From: Erythrocercus mccallii
Taxonomy: Eukaryota > Chordata > Aves > Passeriformes > Dicruridae
DNA: 64,000 nt
Assembly: GCA_013397435.1 (NCBI GenBank)
Contig: VZRG01000303.1
Span: forward strand, 248,001 to 312,000
Direction: 5' to 3'
The first letter of the stretch is position 1, and each line of letters begins with the position of its first letter. Shown one piece after another: positions 51,721-64,000 of this stretch. Made by a program: the position numbers and the translations under genes. The notes below the pieces were generated by a model. It did not search any database and was not told where the DNA came from. It saw only the letters and a program-made list of their open reading frames with translations.

Positions 51721-54700
51721 GTCTTCAAATATTTGCTGTTCGCTGCTCTGTGCTTGAATGTGGGGTTGGTGGGCCTCTGATCTCACACCAGGACAGCCAT
51801 TTTTGTTCTATCACTCACCACAAGCTTTAACATGATGTCACTTTGCAGTTTGCTTGCTTCCTTTTTTTTCCGCCTTTCAGAATCCCTCCGGTATGTCCCT
51901 GGACTTTGTGGTGGTTCCCTCAGCCACCTCAAACCCTACGTGCAGTTTAGCACTGGGAACAGAGGGAAGAAGTCATCTGAATAATGAGCTCATGGCTAGT
52001 CAGACACAAGTTGATATATGGGGTAAACACACAGATTGGAATTCTTTCATAACATCTTGATTATGAAAAGATAGCCATGATATTTATATCTCCCTAGTTA
52101 CTTGTAACACCCTCATACCGTGGGGGAATGTGGTTTTGTTCTGTTTTTAAAGCATCATTCCCATTTAGTGCTTCATTGTGTGCAGGTTTTTTAATACCAA
52201 TTGTTTTGTGTCTGACTTAGGTGTTAAAAAAGTCTCAGCATCCCAGTTGGAGTAGATTTTTAGTGAATTCCCTTAGAAGTGTTACCCCAGTAAGCTCAAG
52301 AGATCGTTTCCGTGCCAGTTGGTATGTAAGCGCAGCCTGTGAGTGGAATTTTATGTTTTGGTGGTGCCAAAGGTTAAGCCTTATCATGATGAATTTGGGT
52401 CCAGAATGCTAGCAATTTCAGGTGCTTTCTTCATAGCCAAAATAAGTGGCTGGAGAGCTCTGAGAAACTTCCCTACTTTCCAGTCTTGGTAGAGCCTGGT
52501 ATTGCAGTAATTTCCTGGAGGTGGATGAGATTTGCTTTGATATCCATCTGTGCTTTCCTACTTCAGAAGACTTGTACATCCCCTTCAGTTAGCATACAGT
52601 GCAGCTCCCTGCAGAGGTGAGAGCACTGGGTGTGTGGTATAATAGTGCTTAATGTTAACCACAAGCTTTTTATAGCAGAGCTCTTCTTAAATGTGAACAC
52701 TTCCATACAACTTTTTTCATGCTACAGGGTATCAGATTTCAAAAGGCAGCACTATGGCAAGCCAGTGGTTAGTTTATATGATTACTCTGAAATTAGTAAA
52801 ATGATATAGTGATAAAAATGTTGGCTTTGTGTACTGTAATTTCTTCCTGGAGTGATTTCTTAGGTTTGCAAGTAATTTTGTTGAAAAGTACGATAGTATT
52901 TTGCAGAAAGAACTTACACTGCAATAGAAAAGATTTATTTTCATTACTTGTGTTGTTTTACTGATTTTCTTAGTTTGCTTTGTACTTAAGGTTCAGTGAT
53001 AAATTGAAACACATTGGGCTATAACAAATTATGTATTTTACACTATATGTTCTATTTTTGTGTCTTGTATTCATGGGATGAGTCCTCAGACAAAATATTT
53101 TTCCAGTAGGAGGACAAAACAAGTATTAGCCATTCTATTCACAGATGAAATGCATCACACTTTAAAACTAGAAATTTTAGCTTTTTATCGTTACATCTTC
53201 TGCAGACCTGCTATTCTGAGGTGTCGAATCCACATTTCTTTGGAAACTTGCCACAGCTGAGAATTGTATATTTGCCATATGTGACTCTGGACATTGATCT
53301 GAATAGTTTGTGCTACTTTTCCATAGGGAAAATAGTACAATCAGCCTTGGGAACTTGTACCACAATAATCCGTTGCTTTGAGTAAGATAATTCCAAAGAA
53401 AGATATACCAGCTGATTTTTGTTTTCTGTCTTTGGCGTTGGGGCATGGGAAGAAGTTTTATACTGTGAAAGTGTGAACTCAGAATTGCAATGTCCATGCA
53501 ACGTTATAGTGGCAGTAAATGCCACTGATGGAGGCTCACACACAAGTGGTGAGATTACTCACTCATGGATGAAAATTCTGTGTTTTGGCAATCTCTAGAC
53601 ATGGCAGAAAGCAGGTCTGTCCCAAATGGCTTGTTGATTTGGGATATATACTGAGAAGATAGTTACTGTCCTTGGGTGATAGGTGGGCTGAGATTTGTCT
53701 GAACTTGTTTTTTGGGGTTTGGGGAGGATTTGTTTCTTAATTATAATCATTAGCTCAATACTCAGGCATTTCTTGGACATTTCACAGATAAAGCATTGCA
53801 AATGTAACACAACCCTAAGCAAGAGACAGCATGAGCAATTTCCTCTACATTGGGTAAAACAAGCAATTCCTAGGAAGTCTGGGATGGGCCCTATATGTTG
53901 TTCCTATGGGGAATGATTCCTCATGCTTCTGGGCAACAGTGTAAGGCTCTGGCTCACTCTTGTTCTACATGTACTACTGCTGTGCTACTTGGTGGATGTT
54001 AAACCTGCTTTATGCAGAAATCATTGTTCTGAGACTTGAGAACAGCCTGTTTCATAATTACAGTGCAAGTTGTAGGTCACTGAAATGTTAAGAGTGTTCA
54101 TTTAATGCAGTATACTCTTCAAAAAAACACTTTAGGCATTTTACACTTTGTAAAGGAAAAGAAAAAAGCAACAAAAACCAAAAGCCCAGTAAAATACCCA
54201 GGGAGAGTGAACAAAAAAATACGTTCTCTAATTTAACGTGGTCTGGAGTCTTCTCGAGTTCATGAACCAGCACCACCGTTTGATGTCAGCAGAACTGAGC
54301 GGAAGCGTGTGGTTTGTGAGCTTGCTGCTGCCGTGGAGTCACAACTCCTTGCTGGCTGTGGATGGGCTGTGCAGGGCAGACCACAGTGCAAACCTGCTGA
54401 TTGTTTGGCCCCAGGATTAAGACCCTGCCTCAAATGGAAATGTCAGCTCCTTTTCCCAATGCCATGCTGTATGTTCTGTAGCGTTTCGCACCTCAGATGG
54501 AGACAGACCACAATTAACATAGAAGTGGACAAAAACGTCTCCTGCCTACTTGGCCAGATAACCTCCATTGTAGGAGGGAGGAAGAGAAAAAGCAAGCTAT
54601 GTTCTTGGACAGAGAAGTGAGCTGCTGCTGGAAAAGAAAAAAAAAACATTATTGCCTCATGTTCCTTTAGCATGTGACCAGTTACGGCAATTGCTGATTG

Positions 54701-57700
54701 TCAACATACCAGGAAAAAAAATGCTCTGTAGTATAAAAAGTTCCCAGTCTCTACTTCAGGTCATTACAAAGGTCAAAAGGCAATTACTAAGGAAGTCAAT
54801 CCAACTTTTAAATAATACTTTGCTGAGCAAGAAAAAATCAGAGATGACAAGAGATTTCTTCAGAGGGGTTTATAATCTGCACTGAGCTTTATTTTTTTCC
54901 ATTGTCTTTGGATTAGCTGCTTGAGATGATGTCTCTCATTCTTTGAAAACTAGCTTCTATTATGAAGCAGATAGAAAAGAAGCAATACAAGAGAGTTCAC
55001 AGAAGTCTTGCAATGTTTGTTTAACACTTTATGTCTAAGAGGATGCTGCTGAGTGTATTCTGTATTCTAGAGTAAGGCTGCTTCTGAGTGTAGAGAATCT
55101 GCAGCTGGAACAGATGCTTAAAGTTGAGGTGATCAGTTATGGTGTCTCAGGCACAGTGGCAACATTGGGGATTGCTTGGGGAAGTGATTTTTCTTCTCCC
55201 AACACTTCCAGCATGATAGGTTTCTTTTGCCCTGGTCTGTACCTTTCAAACAAACAAAAAAAATTTAAGGTATACATGTGTCTCTAACATGATCATCTGT
55301 GTTGCAAAGAGATCACCTGTGTTCACTGTATGAACAGTGGCAATGCAGATGACAGTCAAAGTTCCCATTCCACAGAGCTTGCTTTTGCTGAGCAGTATGA
55401 GAAAGAATTTCTAGGAAAAGAAATTGATACTATTTTAAATATTCTATTCTTGTATAAAACTTGGTAATAATGTAAATAAACAATACAATTAGTGTATACA
55501 AAATAAATACAATTTTATGTTTTCTAGATGTACGTATATGTATAAAATATTTCCATTTAGCCATCTACCCGTACACAAAATAGTGAGCTTATTACAAATT
55601 TTTTCTTATTTCTTTGGTTTCTACTGGGATTTATTTTTATTTATTCCTGATTCTTTTCAATATAAAGTGTCTGTCCATTGAGAATAGGGAAGGTTTAAGT
55701 AGATGTATGTGAATATTTCTCTGATGTAGCTGAAGAATTACTGCCAAGTGTGTGCACATCTATGCAGGTCTAAAAAAACCGATTTCTTCAGGAGAGTGTT
55801 TTTAGTGAACTAATTGCATTTAAGAAATGAGAGGCTTCTCCTGAAAACATATCTATATCCCCATTTTTGCTTTGTGGAAATATCAAGTAGCCATTAGTTC
55901 ATGCATTACCCATGTAAAGATATGATGAAATAATGAGTACTTCACCAGGAAAGCTCTTGGCAATTATAAAAGTACTCAAGACATGGAATGCATAAGCATA
56001 GCAAAGCAAAGGTACACGTCATTTGGGTATCAGTAAAACCTACCTGCCTTTAAAAAACAAAAAAAAACTGATCACATATCTGCTTAGGAAAATAAAAATA
56101 AAACCATAAACCTCAAAGTTTCTGCAAATGATTTGCTACTAACGTCAGAGGTTTTTTTTAGAGAATGAGATGTTTTAGATCAAGCAAACATTCTTCTGAC
56201 ATTAGTGATGTAATGGTCTCGTGTTCAGAAAGATTTCCTGTTTACTTTGGGTCTGAACACAGACATCTCGAGAAAGAAGGTGCTAAAATTTTCATCACAC
56301 ATCTGCGTGTAAAGACAGCCCAAACTATTCTGAGATCTGTAGTAAATTTTATATACATTTCTGTTCTTTAGAAAAAAGTGGGTAACAGTTGAAAAATCTC
56401 ATAATATCAGAGAATCTTAGTTTGCTGATCAAGCTAATTCCTCAGTTTTAATCCTGTAATGCAGAAGATTATCAGGCAATGCCAGTTTGGCTGCCTTATG
56501 ATATATTTTCATGCTCTAAACTGTGAGATTTGTTAGCAAATTCATCTGAGGTCAAGGTAGTTGACTAGGTGTTCCTTAGAGATTAATCGCTGCCCCGCTA
56601 AATCTGGAGAGCTCACATATGGCAATAAGGCTTCTTCCTGGTGAAGTTCAGGATTTAGTTTTATGCTGTAACTTTTCATGAATTTTCTGTTTCTGTGAGT
56701 GTTCACAATAGAAGCAACACATCTTGTTCATAATTTATATTTAAATGTATCCATTTTTCCTAAAAGGCAGAAATCATCTGGCTATTGTTTTATTTTCCTA
56801 ATTATAAAATAACAGGGTTTAAAACTTGCTGCAACTCCTTCTATGCCTTTGAAAATATGAATACATCAATCTCCCTTTAGCTATCCACTCTCTAAAGAAT
56901 GAAGTAGTCTGTTGTAAAACAGACCATGATGAAGATCTTGTATGGACTGAGATCAGAAATAAGTATTTTTTGAGTGTTTCATTGTTTCATTTTTCTTTTT
57001 AACTCAGTATGGTTATATTTTGAGAAACAGTATCACAGATTTGGAAACTTGTTTCATCCCTTAATATACCTGTGGAGCAGTCTAGAGACTGAAGTTCTGT
57101 ACTCAGGTCAGCACAGCTTTGCTGCCAAGGCAGGAGGCCTTGTTTGATGCTTAGATGATAAAAATATAATAGTAGAAAAATACGGACTGTGGTAAAGTCA
57201 CCAAGTGAATTTTGGTCTGTTTTGATGCTGTAGGAAATGAGATTACTGGTTGTTTTTTTTAGCTGATTTCATTAGATGTGTGTCCTGTGAGTATAAAAAG
57301 TGTACTTCTAAATGTGTGATTGTGATACCAGCATAAGAAAAACCCAACATCAGCAGATGCTTTGGCATGAAATTATTGTGTGTTTAGAGATTTTGCAAAC
57401 ATTCCCTTAATCTGGTGGGTAAGAAATTGCTGCTTGTGGAGCTGTTTGGGAATTTACATTGGCAGTAGAAACCAAAACTGGATCTGGGAGAGCAAATTTA
57501 TGACAGTGACAAACACATAGGCAAGATAATATACATCATATTGTAAGAAAAACATGGGATTTTGCTTTTAGAAAAATAGAGGAAGAAGGAGCAGCTTGCT
57601 GCCAGCTGCATGAGAATGGATTTGGGTTGTTGGGAAGCGCTCACCAGAGGGGATGTCCTGCAAGAGTCAGGCTGGCTCCAGTGGACCAGTGATCTGAATT

Positions 57701-58109
57701 AACATGGAGCAGGTTTAATAGTCTTTCATTCATGGCTTTTACCGCACTAACTGCATCCAGAGTGTCCTGGTGCTCCCAGTTCTGTGCTGACAATACGGAG
57801 ACACCAAGTAGCATTTGTGTGAAGCCAGATGGGGCTCATGGGGCTCGGCAGCTCAGCTGGCTCCCAGGTGTAACTTGTCCCTGGATGCAGTGGATCTCCA
57901 CACACCCAGGGCTATGCCTGAGCTAAGATGCTGATCCAAGCTGACTCTGTGGGGTGAGTAATTTGCAATTTGGATAACACACCTCTGAAGTGTTTTAGTG
58001 GTAACTGTAGAAAAAAGGGAAGAGAAATGCAATGCAAGACACATTTTAAAATAGTACTTATCAGTAGTTTAACTTTGGATTTGATGCCACCTAAATTGTT
58101 TTTTTCCAG

Positions 58110-58320
58110 GCAAAAACTGCTTCTCCAAAATGCAGATGTTCCTGTTATCATGAACACCCACTTTAGTCAGAAGGTTCTACTCAGTGAACACTCAGAAGCC
58201 AGAGAGAGGACATATGGCCTTACAAAGATGCTTATCAGAAAGAATATCATATCTTTGGCACAGACCTTCAGACTTGATGACTTTGATGATAAGTTACACC
58301 AGGAATCTTCAGATAATCAG
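58110..58320 (+). CDS. SPIDR: SPIDR internal exon
   Basis: Internal coding exon of 211 bases. It follows the acceptor 'ttgtttttttccag' and is followed by the donor gtatgg. The first base, G, completes the Trp codon opened at 6569-6570. Seventy codons follow, from QKLLLQNADVPVIMNTHFSQ through SLAQTFRLDDFDDK to ESSDNQ, ending in phase 0. An ORF entering from 57970 is intron read-through and is not coding. The segment is mixed hydrophobic and charged, with an acidic patch (LDDFDD), and belongs to the same C-terminal SPIDR region as its neighbours (inference). No frameshift or stop is present, so this is a functional gene, not a pseudogene. Confidence 0.82.
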
Positions 58321-60135
58321 GTATGGTCCATTTGGCTCACAATTAAGTGCTTGGTAAGAAGTTGGTGAGCAGATGTTTGGAAATCATAAGAAAAACAAAA
58401 ATTCTAAATTACTGACCTGTTTGGTTTCCCCTTTCTTTTAGTCAAGGCTGAATAATATGCAGGGTTTACTTTAATAATATTTTCTTAGTCGAGGTTTTTG
58501 GTCCATCCAAATGCTGAACTGCTGTGAGGTTATTTTGCTGAAATCTCACTACTGTGCTAAATAGTAATTATAACTTGGTTTTTCATTGATTTTTCTCTAA
58601 TTCTTTATAGCTGAATAGCTAAAAAATAGCTGTTTTCTTCTAACTCACTCAAGATACTATTTAAACATTCCTTTTTCCTATTCCTATGTTTTAACTCATT
58701 TGCTTATCGATCCTATCCTTTCTTTAAAGCATCAATTGATAACATCATCCCCCATTCCCACCCCTTCACTTTATTTTCCTTCCTATTTTGACTTAATTTT
58801 TATTAAAATGAGTACAGACTGCATTTCTGCAGCTGTGGTTGTACAAGTTGAGGTATTTTAAGAGATTTGTTTTCTTCATTGTGTACCAGCACTTTCTGAA
58901 AGTAAGGCTCTTGTAAGAGCTTTATATTGGCTACCTAATGATTCTTAGTGTTTGAGAAGTTTGGCCCTTCAAGTTTGAAGAACCATGAGTGTCAACATTT
59001 TGTGTTCACCTTATATATAATTCCCATTGTAGGCCTGGGAATTAAAAAGTTACATAAATCAAATACTAATCGCCGTTCTTGCTTCAACTCTAACTTGTAA
59101 AAAGCTTCTACTGTGGTATTTGAAAACCAGAACAATTTACTTGTTCCCCTCATGGCTCCTAACAAAAAACCCACTTCATTTAAAACTTGGTAGACAAATT
59201 TTATTGCAACCACTTTGTAGACAAAGGGTAGTGTCGTACCAGAATTTTCTTTTAAATATTGCAAATTCTCCTTCTTTATTGGTGTATAATACTTATGGCA
59301 CAGTCGGTGATACTCTGAAAATCTTTCTTGGCACGCAGCTTTTTATAAAAACAGGTTTCATTGTGAAAATAGAAATTTGGCTCATGCTGCAAAGGGACCT
59401 ATATATATATTGACCATGTTAGTCTGTGCTTGTATACAATCTTTATTGAGAGAGAGATTTATTTTAAAGTTAAGATAAATTACATTACTCATTTAGATTA
59501 AGGCAAACTGTAGTATTCATGAAATTTATTTTGCAAGTTTGGAAGGTTTTATTAATAAAACGTTTTGAAAGTACTGAAAAATAAAGTTTTTGCTTTAAAA
59601 GTTTTGTATTTTTCATTAATCATGTAAGTCTTTTACACTGAAATATTTTCCATTGAAATGTGTAAGTCTGAGGACTAGCTTACTAGTCTATAAAACTAGA
59701 CACCTGCTCATTTCCAACTTTATTTGAAAGTCCAGAGGCACTCAAGATTAATTTTACCCTTTTTTTTTGAAGAGGAAGGAACAGAACATCAAAGAAGTAA
59801 AAATAAAACTCCATTTGAGGGGAAGAATCATAATGACTAATATCAGTTCTGTTTTCGTGCTGGTGTCACCTTCATCTCTCAGGGGTTGAGTTAGCTCAGT
59901 CCAGAGCACCAGTTAAATAGAGGAGCACACCATGTCTGCAACTCCCTTGAGCGTTTATTGAAAATAGACAATAAATAACTGGCCACTAGTCTGTAAGTTA
60001 CTTTAAGAGCAGTTAGTATTTTGAAGCTGATTTTGCACTTGAAACTTTATTTTTCATGATGGCATTTTCCTCACTAGCTCTACATAATTTTAAGGTTCTC
60101 TGGAATGTTTCTCTTAATGGATTTTCCTTCACCAG
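58321..60135 (+). other. SPIDR: SPIDR intron (1.8 kb, phase 0)
   Basis: GT-AG intron of 1815 bases between two SPIDR exons. It is AT-rich with a short TA run near 59401-59411. No element or coding segment is recognised. Confidence 0.8.
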
Positions 60136-60386
60136 GTTCCCTGTGCTCCACAAACCCATAAAAACAGTGATTCAAAACAGCGCCCCTCAGCACTGAGTGC
60201 TGTTAATGATTCTCTGCTTGAAATGGTGGAAAGCCAGGGAGCAGTGGGATGGAGAGAAGTGCAGGTACGAGTCATTATCCAAAGGGTGTACTGTTTGCCA
60301 GCAAGAGAAGGGTACAGAAGCCACACTCGAGGAAACCAGCCTCTTTGTGCAACACCTGTCGCAAATTCACGTCCACCAAATGTTAG
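60136..60386 (+). CDS. SPIDR: SPIDR internal exon
   Basis: Internal coding exon of 251 bases. It follows the acceptor 'ttttccttcaccag' and ends at a strong donor (gtgagtaat). It opens in phase 0, matching the end of the previous exon, and runs 83 codons plus two bases (AG). Recognisable stretches are SALSAVNDSLLEMVESQGAV, GWREVQVRVIIQRVYCLPAR and a basic, Pro-rich end (NSRPPNVR). These fit my memory of the SPIDR C-terminal third. An earlier in-frame GT (cag then gtacga, at 60264) could act as a weak alternative donor, giving a shorter exon. A 193-codon minus-strand ORF over this region is the antisense shadow. The next exon must begin with one base completing the codon and is not in the window. 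Confidence 0.85.
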
Positions 60387-63300
60387 GTGAGTAATAAGAT
60401 GCATGGCAATTTTTTTGTTGAGGCTGTGATGTATGAGAAACCAAAGAGGAGTGAGTTCAGAAATGTCATTCTTGTCTTTTGGGGAAGAAGCACACTCAGA
60501 AAGGAAGGCATGGGGCTGTTGATGGGAGTGGTGTAGTTCTTTAATTAGGTATAGTGTGACACAGAAGTAGTCCTGCCCATTGAGGGGAAGGATCTGTCTA
60601 TAGTTTGTCATCAACAGATGACAGGAACACTGAAAATGAATTAATGAGAAGTTAATTGAGAACATCATATCCTGTTCCTTGAGTTTCACAGAATAGTTGT
60701 TACATCCCATTTGCCTATTTCAGTCTCTGGTATGCTCTGCTAGTAAGTTATGCTTGTGTAATGGTCTTTTGAAACAAGAAATACATAGAGAGACACATAA
60801 ATGAAAGGCTTTTCTATAATGAGAATTTTGCACAGATGCTATTAGAAAAACATAGGTATATGCTTCCATTGTGAAGTCACTGGAAAAAGATCATGTTGAC
60901 TTCTGAAAATCTGGAGGCCACAGCAGTTAAGATTCCTCTGCAGTAAAAAGTGTTGTGGTGTCAAAACATAACCAGCAATGCAGAAGCATTACACGCAAAC
61001 CCCATGGAACAGCTTTCAACCAGTTGTTTTAGCCTCTTATGGTCTTTGGATCCTAACACTGTTCTGTTTACAGCGGGGGGAATTGAGAATTGGACCTTCT
61101 TTTCTTAAATACAAAAGATATGGCAAACAGTTTTCCTTTCTGACCAGTACTGAACCACTGAATTCTTTCCTTCTCCTTTTATGATCCTCAAGATTTGAGA
61201 CCAAAGACTGATTTCAGTCTTTCTCAGCAACCCTGGATCTGAGATAGCTGTGTCTGTTACTGCATTTTCTTCCTTTGGTTTTGCACTAACTTTTGGTTCA
61301 TGCTGGCTTAACATTTTGAAAGGCAAGATGTATCAGATTTTCTTTTAACTCAGGAAGATCATGAAGGTTAGTGGAAGAGCTTGTATTAAGGTTCTAAGTT
61401 CAGCTTTTCAGGACATAAATAAACATTTCTTCCTGAAGAGTATGGGACTTGAATGGAAATGTGCCATTAGTTTAACAGTTCCTATTGAGAGCTCTCCAGA
61501 TATAATTTACAATAGGCTTTGAAAGGTTTCTTCAAAGTTTTGAAGAATCTGAGCTCCTCTAAGCCACCCTGCTGGTGGATAGTGGTGTCCTCAATGGTCC
61601 TTCTTCCTCTGCTTTTGAAATACTAGAATTCTCTCAATTTTTGCTACCTTGTAAGCCTCTGGGTAATTTACAGCACTCATTAATCAATAAAATTCCTCCA
61701 GAAGACACTTAGGAAGATTATTCTTTCCTAAAATACAACCTTTGTCATCACCCACAGAAAAGTAATTATCCTTTGCCCCCAACATTTTTAAGAGCTCTTT
61801 TACATATAATAGTAACATTGAACATTATTTTTAAGAAGTAACTGATACGTCTCTGGACTCTTTGCTTTGTATTTAATTGATTCTTAATATAACATAGATA
61901 TTTTCTAAAAAGTAAGAGGAAAAGTACTTTACCAGCCCACATCAATATGTAGTTTTGAGGACAGTACTCTTCCATGTAGATTTTCTTCCAGAGGGCTACA
62001 TTTGATCAAATGTCAGGGTAGCTGACAGACTGTCATTCAACCTGATTTTTTCATTTCCAGCTCTTAACCAAAAGTACACTCAACTTGCTGTCTCACAATT
62101 TGAGGTAGTTAACCTGAGCCCACACCCTTCACAGGAATGGGGTGAAAGAAAACAGAAATCTCAGATAGCAGTTCTTATGTCAAACATGAAATAGAAATAA
62201 AATAAAAAATGAGAGCTTGTTGCTTCTGTGTACATGCTGTAGCTGGGTATTCTCATGTGCAGCTGTTAAACTGGTCTCTTAGAAGTTCCTCAAATTTCCT
62301 AGATGTCCCAGCTCGGAAAACAGCTTGCTTGTTGTTCACAGGTATCGGACTGTGTTTTGGATCCTGAATAAAAAAAACCAACCCATTTTCTCGTTTACAA
62401 AGAGGAGAACGAACACTTCTTTTACAGACTGAGGAATAAAAAACACCTCTTGCTGCTTTATCAGCTGCTATTTCCATGTCTGATAAACATCCACATGAGA
62501 CATCTCCTCAATAATGTCTGTGTCTGTCACCTGATAGTGAGCAAAAGGGTCCTACACTCTCTGGCAGTCCTTTGAACCAACTGATGGCTTATTCTTTTGT
62601 AACTAAAAAACCTTTTTTCTTTTTAAACTTCTTTCTATGAAATAAAACTGCCAGGAAAACGAGTCTTGTATTTTATGAGGCAAGATGAATTAGATTATTC
62701 ATTGTTTCATAAACAAAAATTTCTAATTAGATATCAAGATAGATTAATACCTAATTGATTAGTACTTTAAACAGGCTGTTCTGTTGCATATCTTCTTTTG
62801 TAGCACTCCACAATAACCTAGATGCTGTTGTCACAGGGAAGCATAAAAACCACCACAATAAGCTGAAAAGAAGCATGAAATTAAATGTGGCATAGGGGAA
62901 GTGATGCATTTGGTTCAAGGCATCCAATTTCTAGTTAGAGAGTGGCAAATTGTGGGAGAAACCTCTATTTTGATTGTAAAGAAATGGATTAATTTAATTG
63001 ATTAAAACCAGCACTTGTGAAACATAGAAACTACGGGGCTGCCTATATGCATCTAGCATTTATTGTTCATAAATACACGTGTGGAATATGGCTTTTTACT
63101 GATAGACAAAGGGATATGTTTGAATGGTTGAAGTTTGCTCAGCTGAAATATTCAAAGTGTTTTCCAAGGATGCTGAGAAATTCTTTGCAGAGACTGAGGA
63201 GCTCTCCCGGCTTCTGTTGTCTGTAAATTGGATCCACATTCCCTGTATTATTGTTAAAATATTTGCCTTTTCCCCCATAACTAACTGCTCTTGCAAATGG

Positions 63301-64000
63301 ACTTTTCATGCTGAAGGAGTTTCTTAGGGGGGAAAAAAAAGAAGAAAATATGACTCGCTGTGACTGTCTGCCCATTTCCAGCATTCCTGGCATACTTTTT
63401 GCTGCCTTTTCCCCTCTGATGGCAGAGAGATACTTTTGTTAATGACACAACACATGTTTGTCTAAACCCAATTGTTTTCTTTTTTGAAAATGTCCTGGCT
63501 TGCAAGTACGAGGATCCCAAAGAGACTCCTGTCAACCTGAGGAGCTCACTGGCGCAGAGGTGTCTGACTCACTGCGTCGGCCTTGTACTTTGTGTTCCTG
63601 GGATAAAGCAGTGTATAATTTGGATTTTGCTCCTGCCAGTATCTGTTTGTTTTGAGCAGGCCACGTGAGTTTAGTAAAAAATAGAGCTGGTCAGTTTTGT
63701 GCCTTAAAGGACAGGGCTGGCTGTATGGTTGTCAGTGTAACTAAAATAGATGCATTTTTAGGACTATTAGGCAGTTAAACTGGTTAGAGCACTCAGAGGA
63801 TTTGTATGAGGAGGCTGTACAGAAAAGGGTGTTGTCATGAAGGAGGAAAACAATGCTAGCTATAGCTGTGAATCCACACTTTGAAATCTGTGGGTGACTA
63901 GACAAATTTTCCATTCACTTCTCTTGGCATGTTTTGACCTATTTCCCACCTGAACAAAGCCTGCTATAGCCTTCTATTCCAAGAACAAAAGAAAGACCGT
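60387..64000 (+). other. SPIDR: SPIDR intron, 5' part
   Basis: Intron downstream of the last exon seen. I searched for the following exon (one leading base, then a conserved C-terminal segment) and found none, so the intron is longer than 3.6 kb. No repeats or coding segments stand out. The short ORFs on both strands are unremarkable. Confidence 0.7.

Larger units (their letters stand above)
6571..58109 (+). other. SPIDR: SPIDR large intron (51.5 kb, phase 2)
   Basis: GT-AG intron between the exons ending at 6570 and starting at 58110. Most of it is unremarkable AT-rich sequence with short chance ORFs. The parts that stand out are listed separately: a microsatellite, two CpG islands, an LTR-like block, inverted repeats, tandem repeats with an assembly gap, a minus-strand exon-like cluster, and a CR1 fragment. 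A skipped SPIDR cassette exon would need to start by completing a codon with one base and end after two bases of the next. I found none with convincing splice sites. In stretches not listed separately I see nothing I can support. Confidence 0.7.

Noticed and set aside
53170..53560. Minus-strand coding-like readings in two frames
   Set aside because: The readings need a frameshift, the candidate donors are poor, and nothing links them to the 47-48 kb cluster.
56161..56332. Plus-strand exon-like segment with good acceptor and a possible gtaaag donor
   Set aside because: Its phases cannot join the SPIDR exons on either side without a frameshift, and I do not recognise the peptide.
60129..60710. 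193-codon minus-strand ORF
   Set aside because: It overlaps the SPIDR exon at 60136-60386 in antisense. Openness there follows from the coding strand, and the rest runs into intron.

Overview
The window looks like vertebrate, most likely avian, nuclear DNA from a draft assembly. The reasons are: three short exons with GT-AG splice sites separated by large AT-rich introns; two fragments resembling chicken-repeat-1 (CR1) LINEs, one ending in the CR1-style 'tctatgattctg' tail; a solo-LTR-like block; microsatellites; and an 80-base N gap inside a pentamer repeat. The many short ORFs in all six frames are almost all chance readings of intron sequence.

The supported gene is on the plus strand. Exons at 6351-6570, 58110-58320 and 60136-60386 have compatible phases and join into one open reading frame. 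I assign them from memory of the family to SPIDR (scaffold protein involved in DNA repair, KIAA0146), which links RAD51 and BLM in homologous recombination. The start and the end of the gene lie outside the window, so everything else is intron: at least 6.35 kb before the first exon seen, 51.5 kb between the first two, 1.8 kb between the next two, and at least 3.6 kb after the last.

The 51.5 kb intron holds the accessory features. From left to right they are: a TA/TG microsatellite (8.2 kb); a strong CpG island (17.3-17.96 kb); an LTR-like block with CCAAT, TATA and polyadenylation signals (18.64-19.0 kb); a second CpG island with a palindromic CRE and three TEAD-type motifs (23.3-23.8 kb); several compact perfect inverted repeats; pentamer and 14-mer tandem repeats around an assembly gap (42.3-42.9 kb); and a CR1 fragment (51.2-51.7 kb).

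The observation most worth a second look is on the minus strand at 47.28-48.43 kb. Three putative exons there have matching splice phases and would encode the C-terminus of an unrecognised protein ending in a single hydrophobic, tail-anchor-like segment. A further 95-codon coding-like segment lies upstream of it on the same strand at 49.5-49.8 kb. This may be an undescribed gene nested antisense in the SPIDR intron, or a chance alignment. The sequence alone cannot decide.
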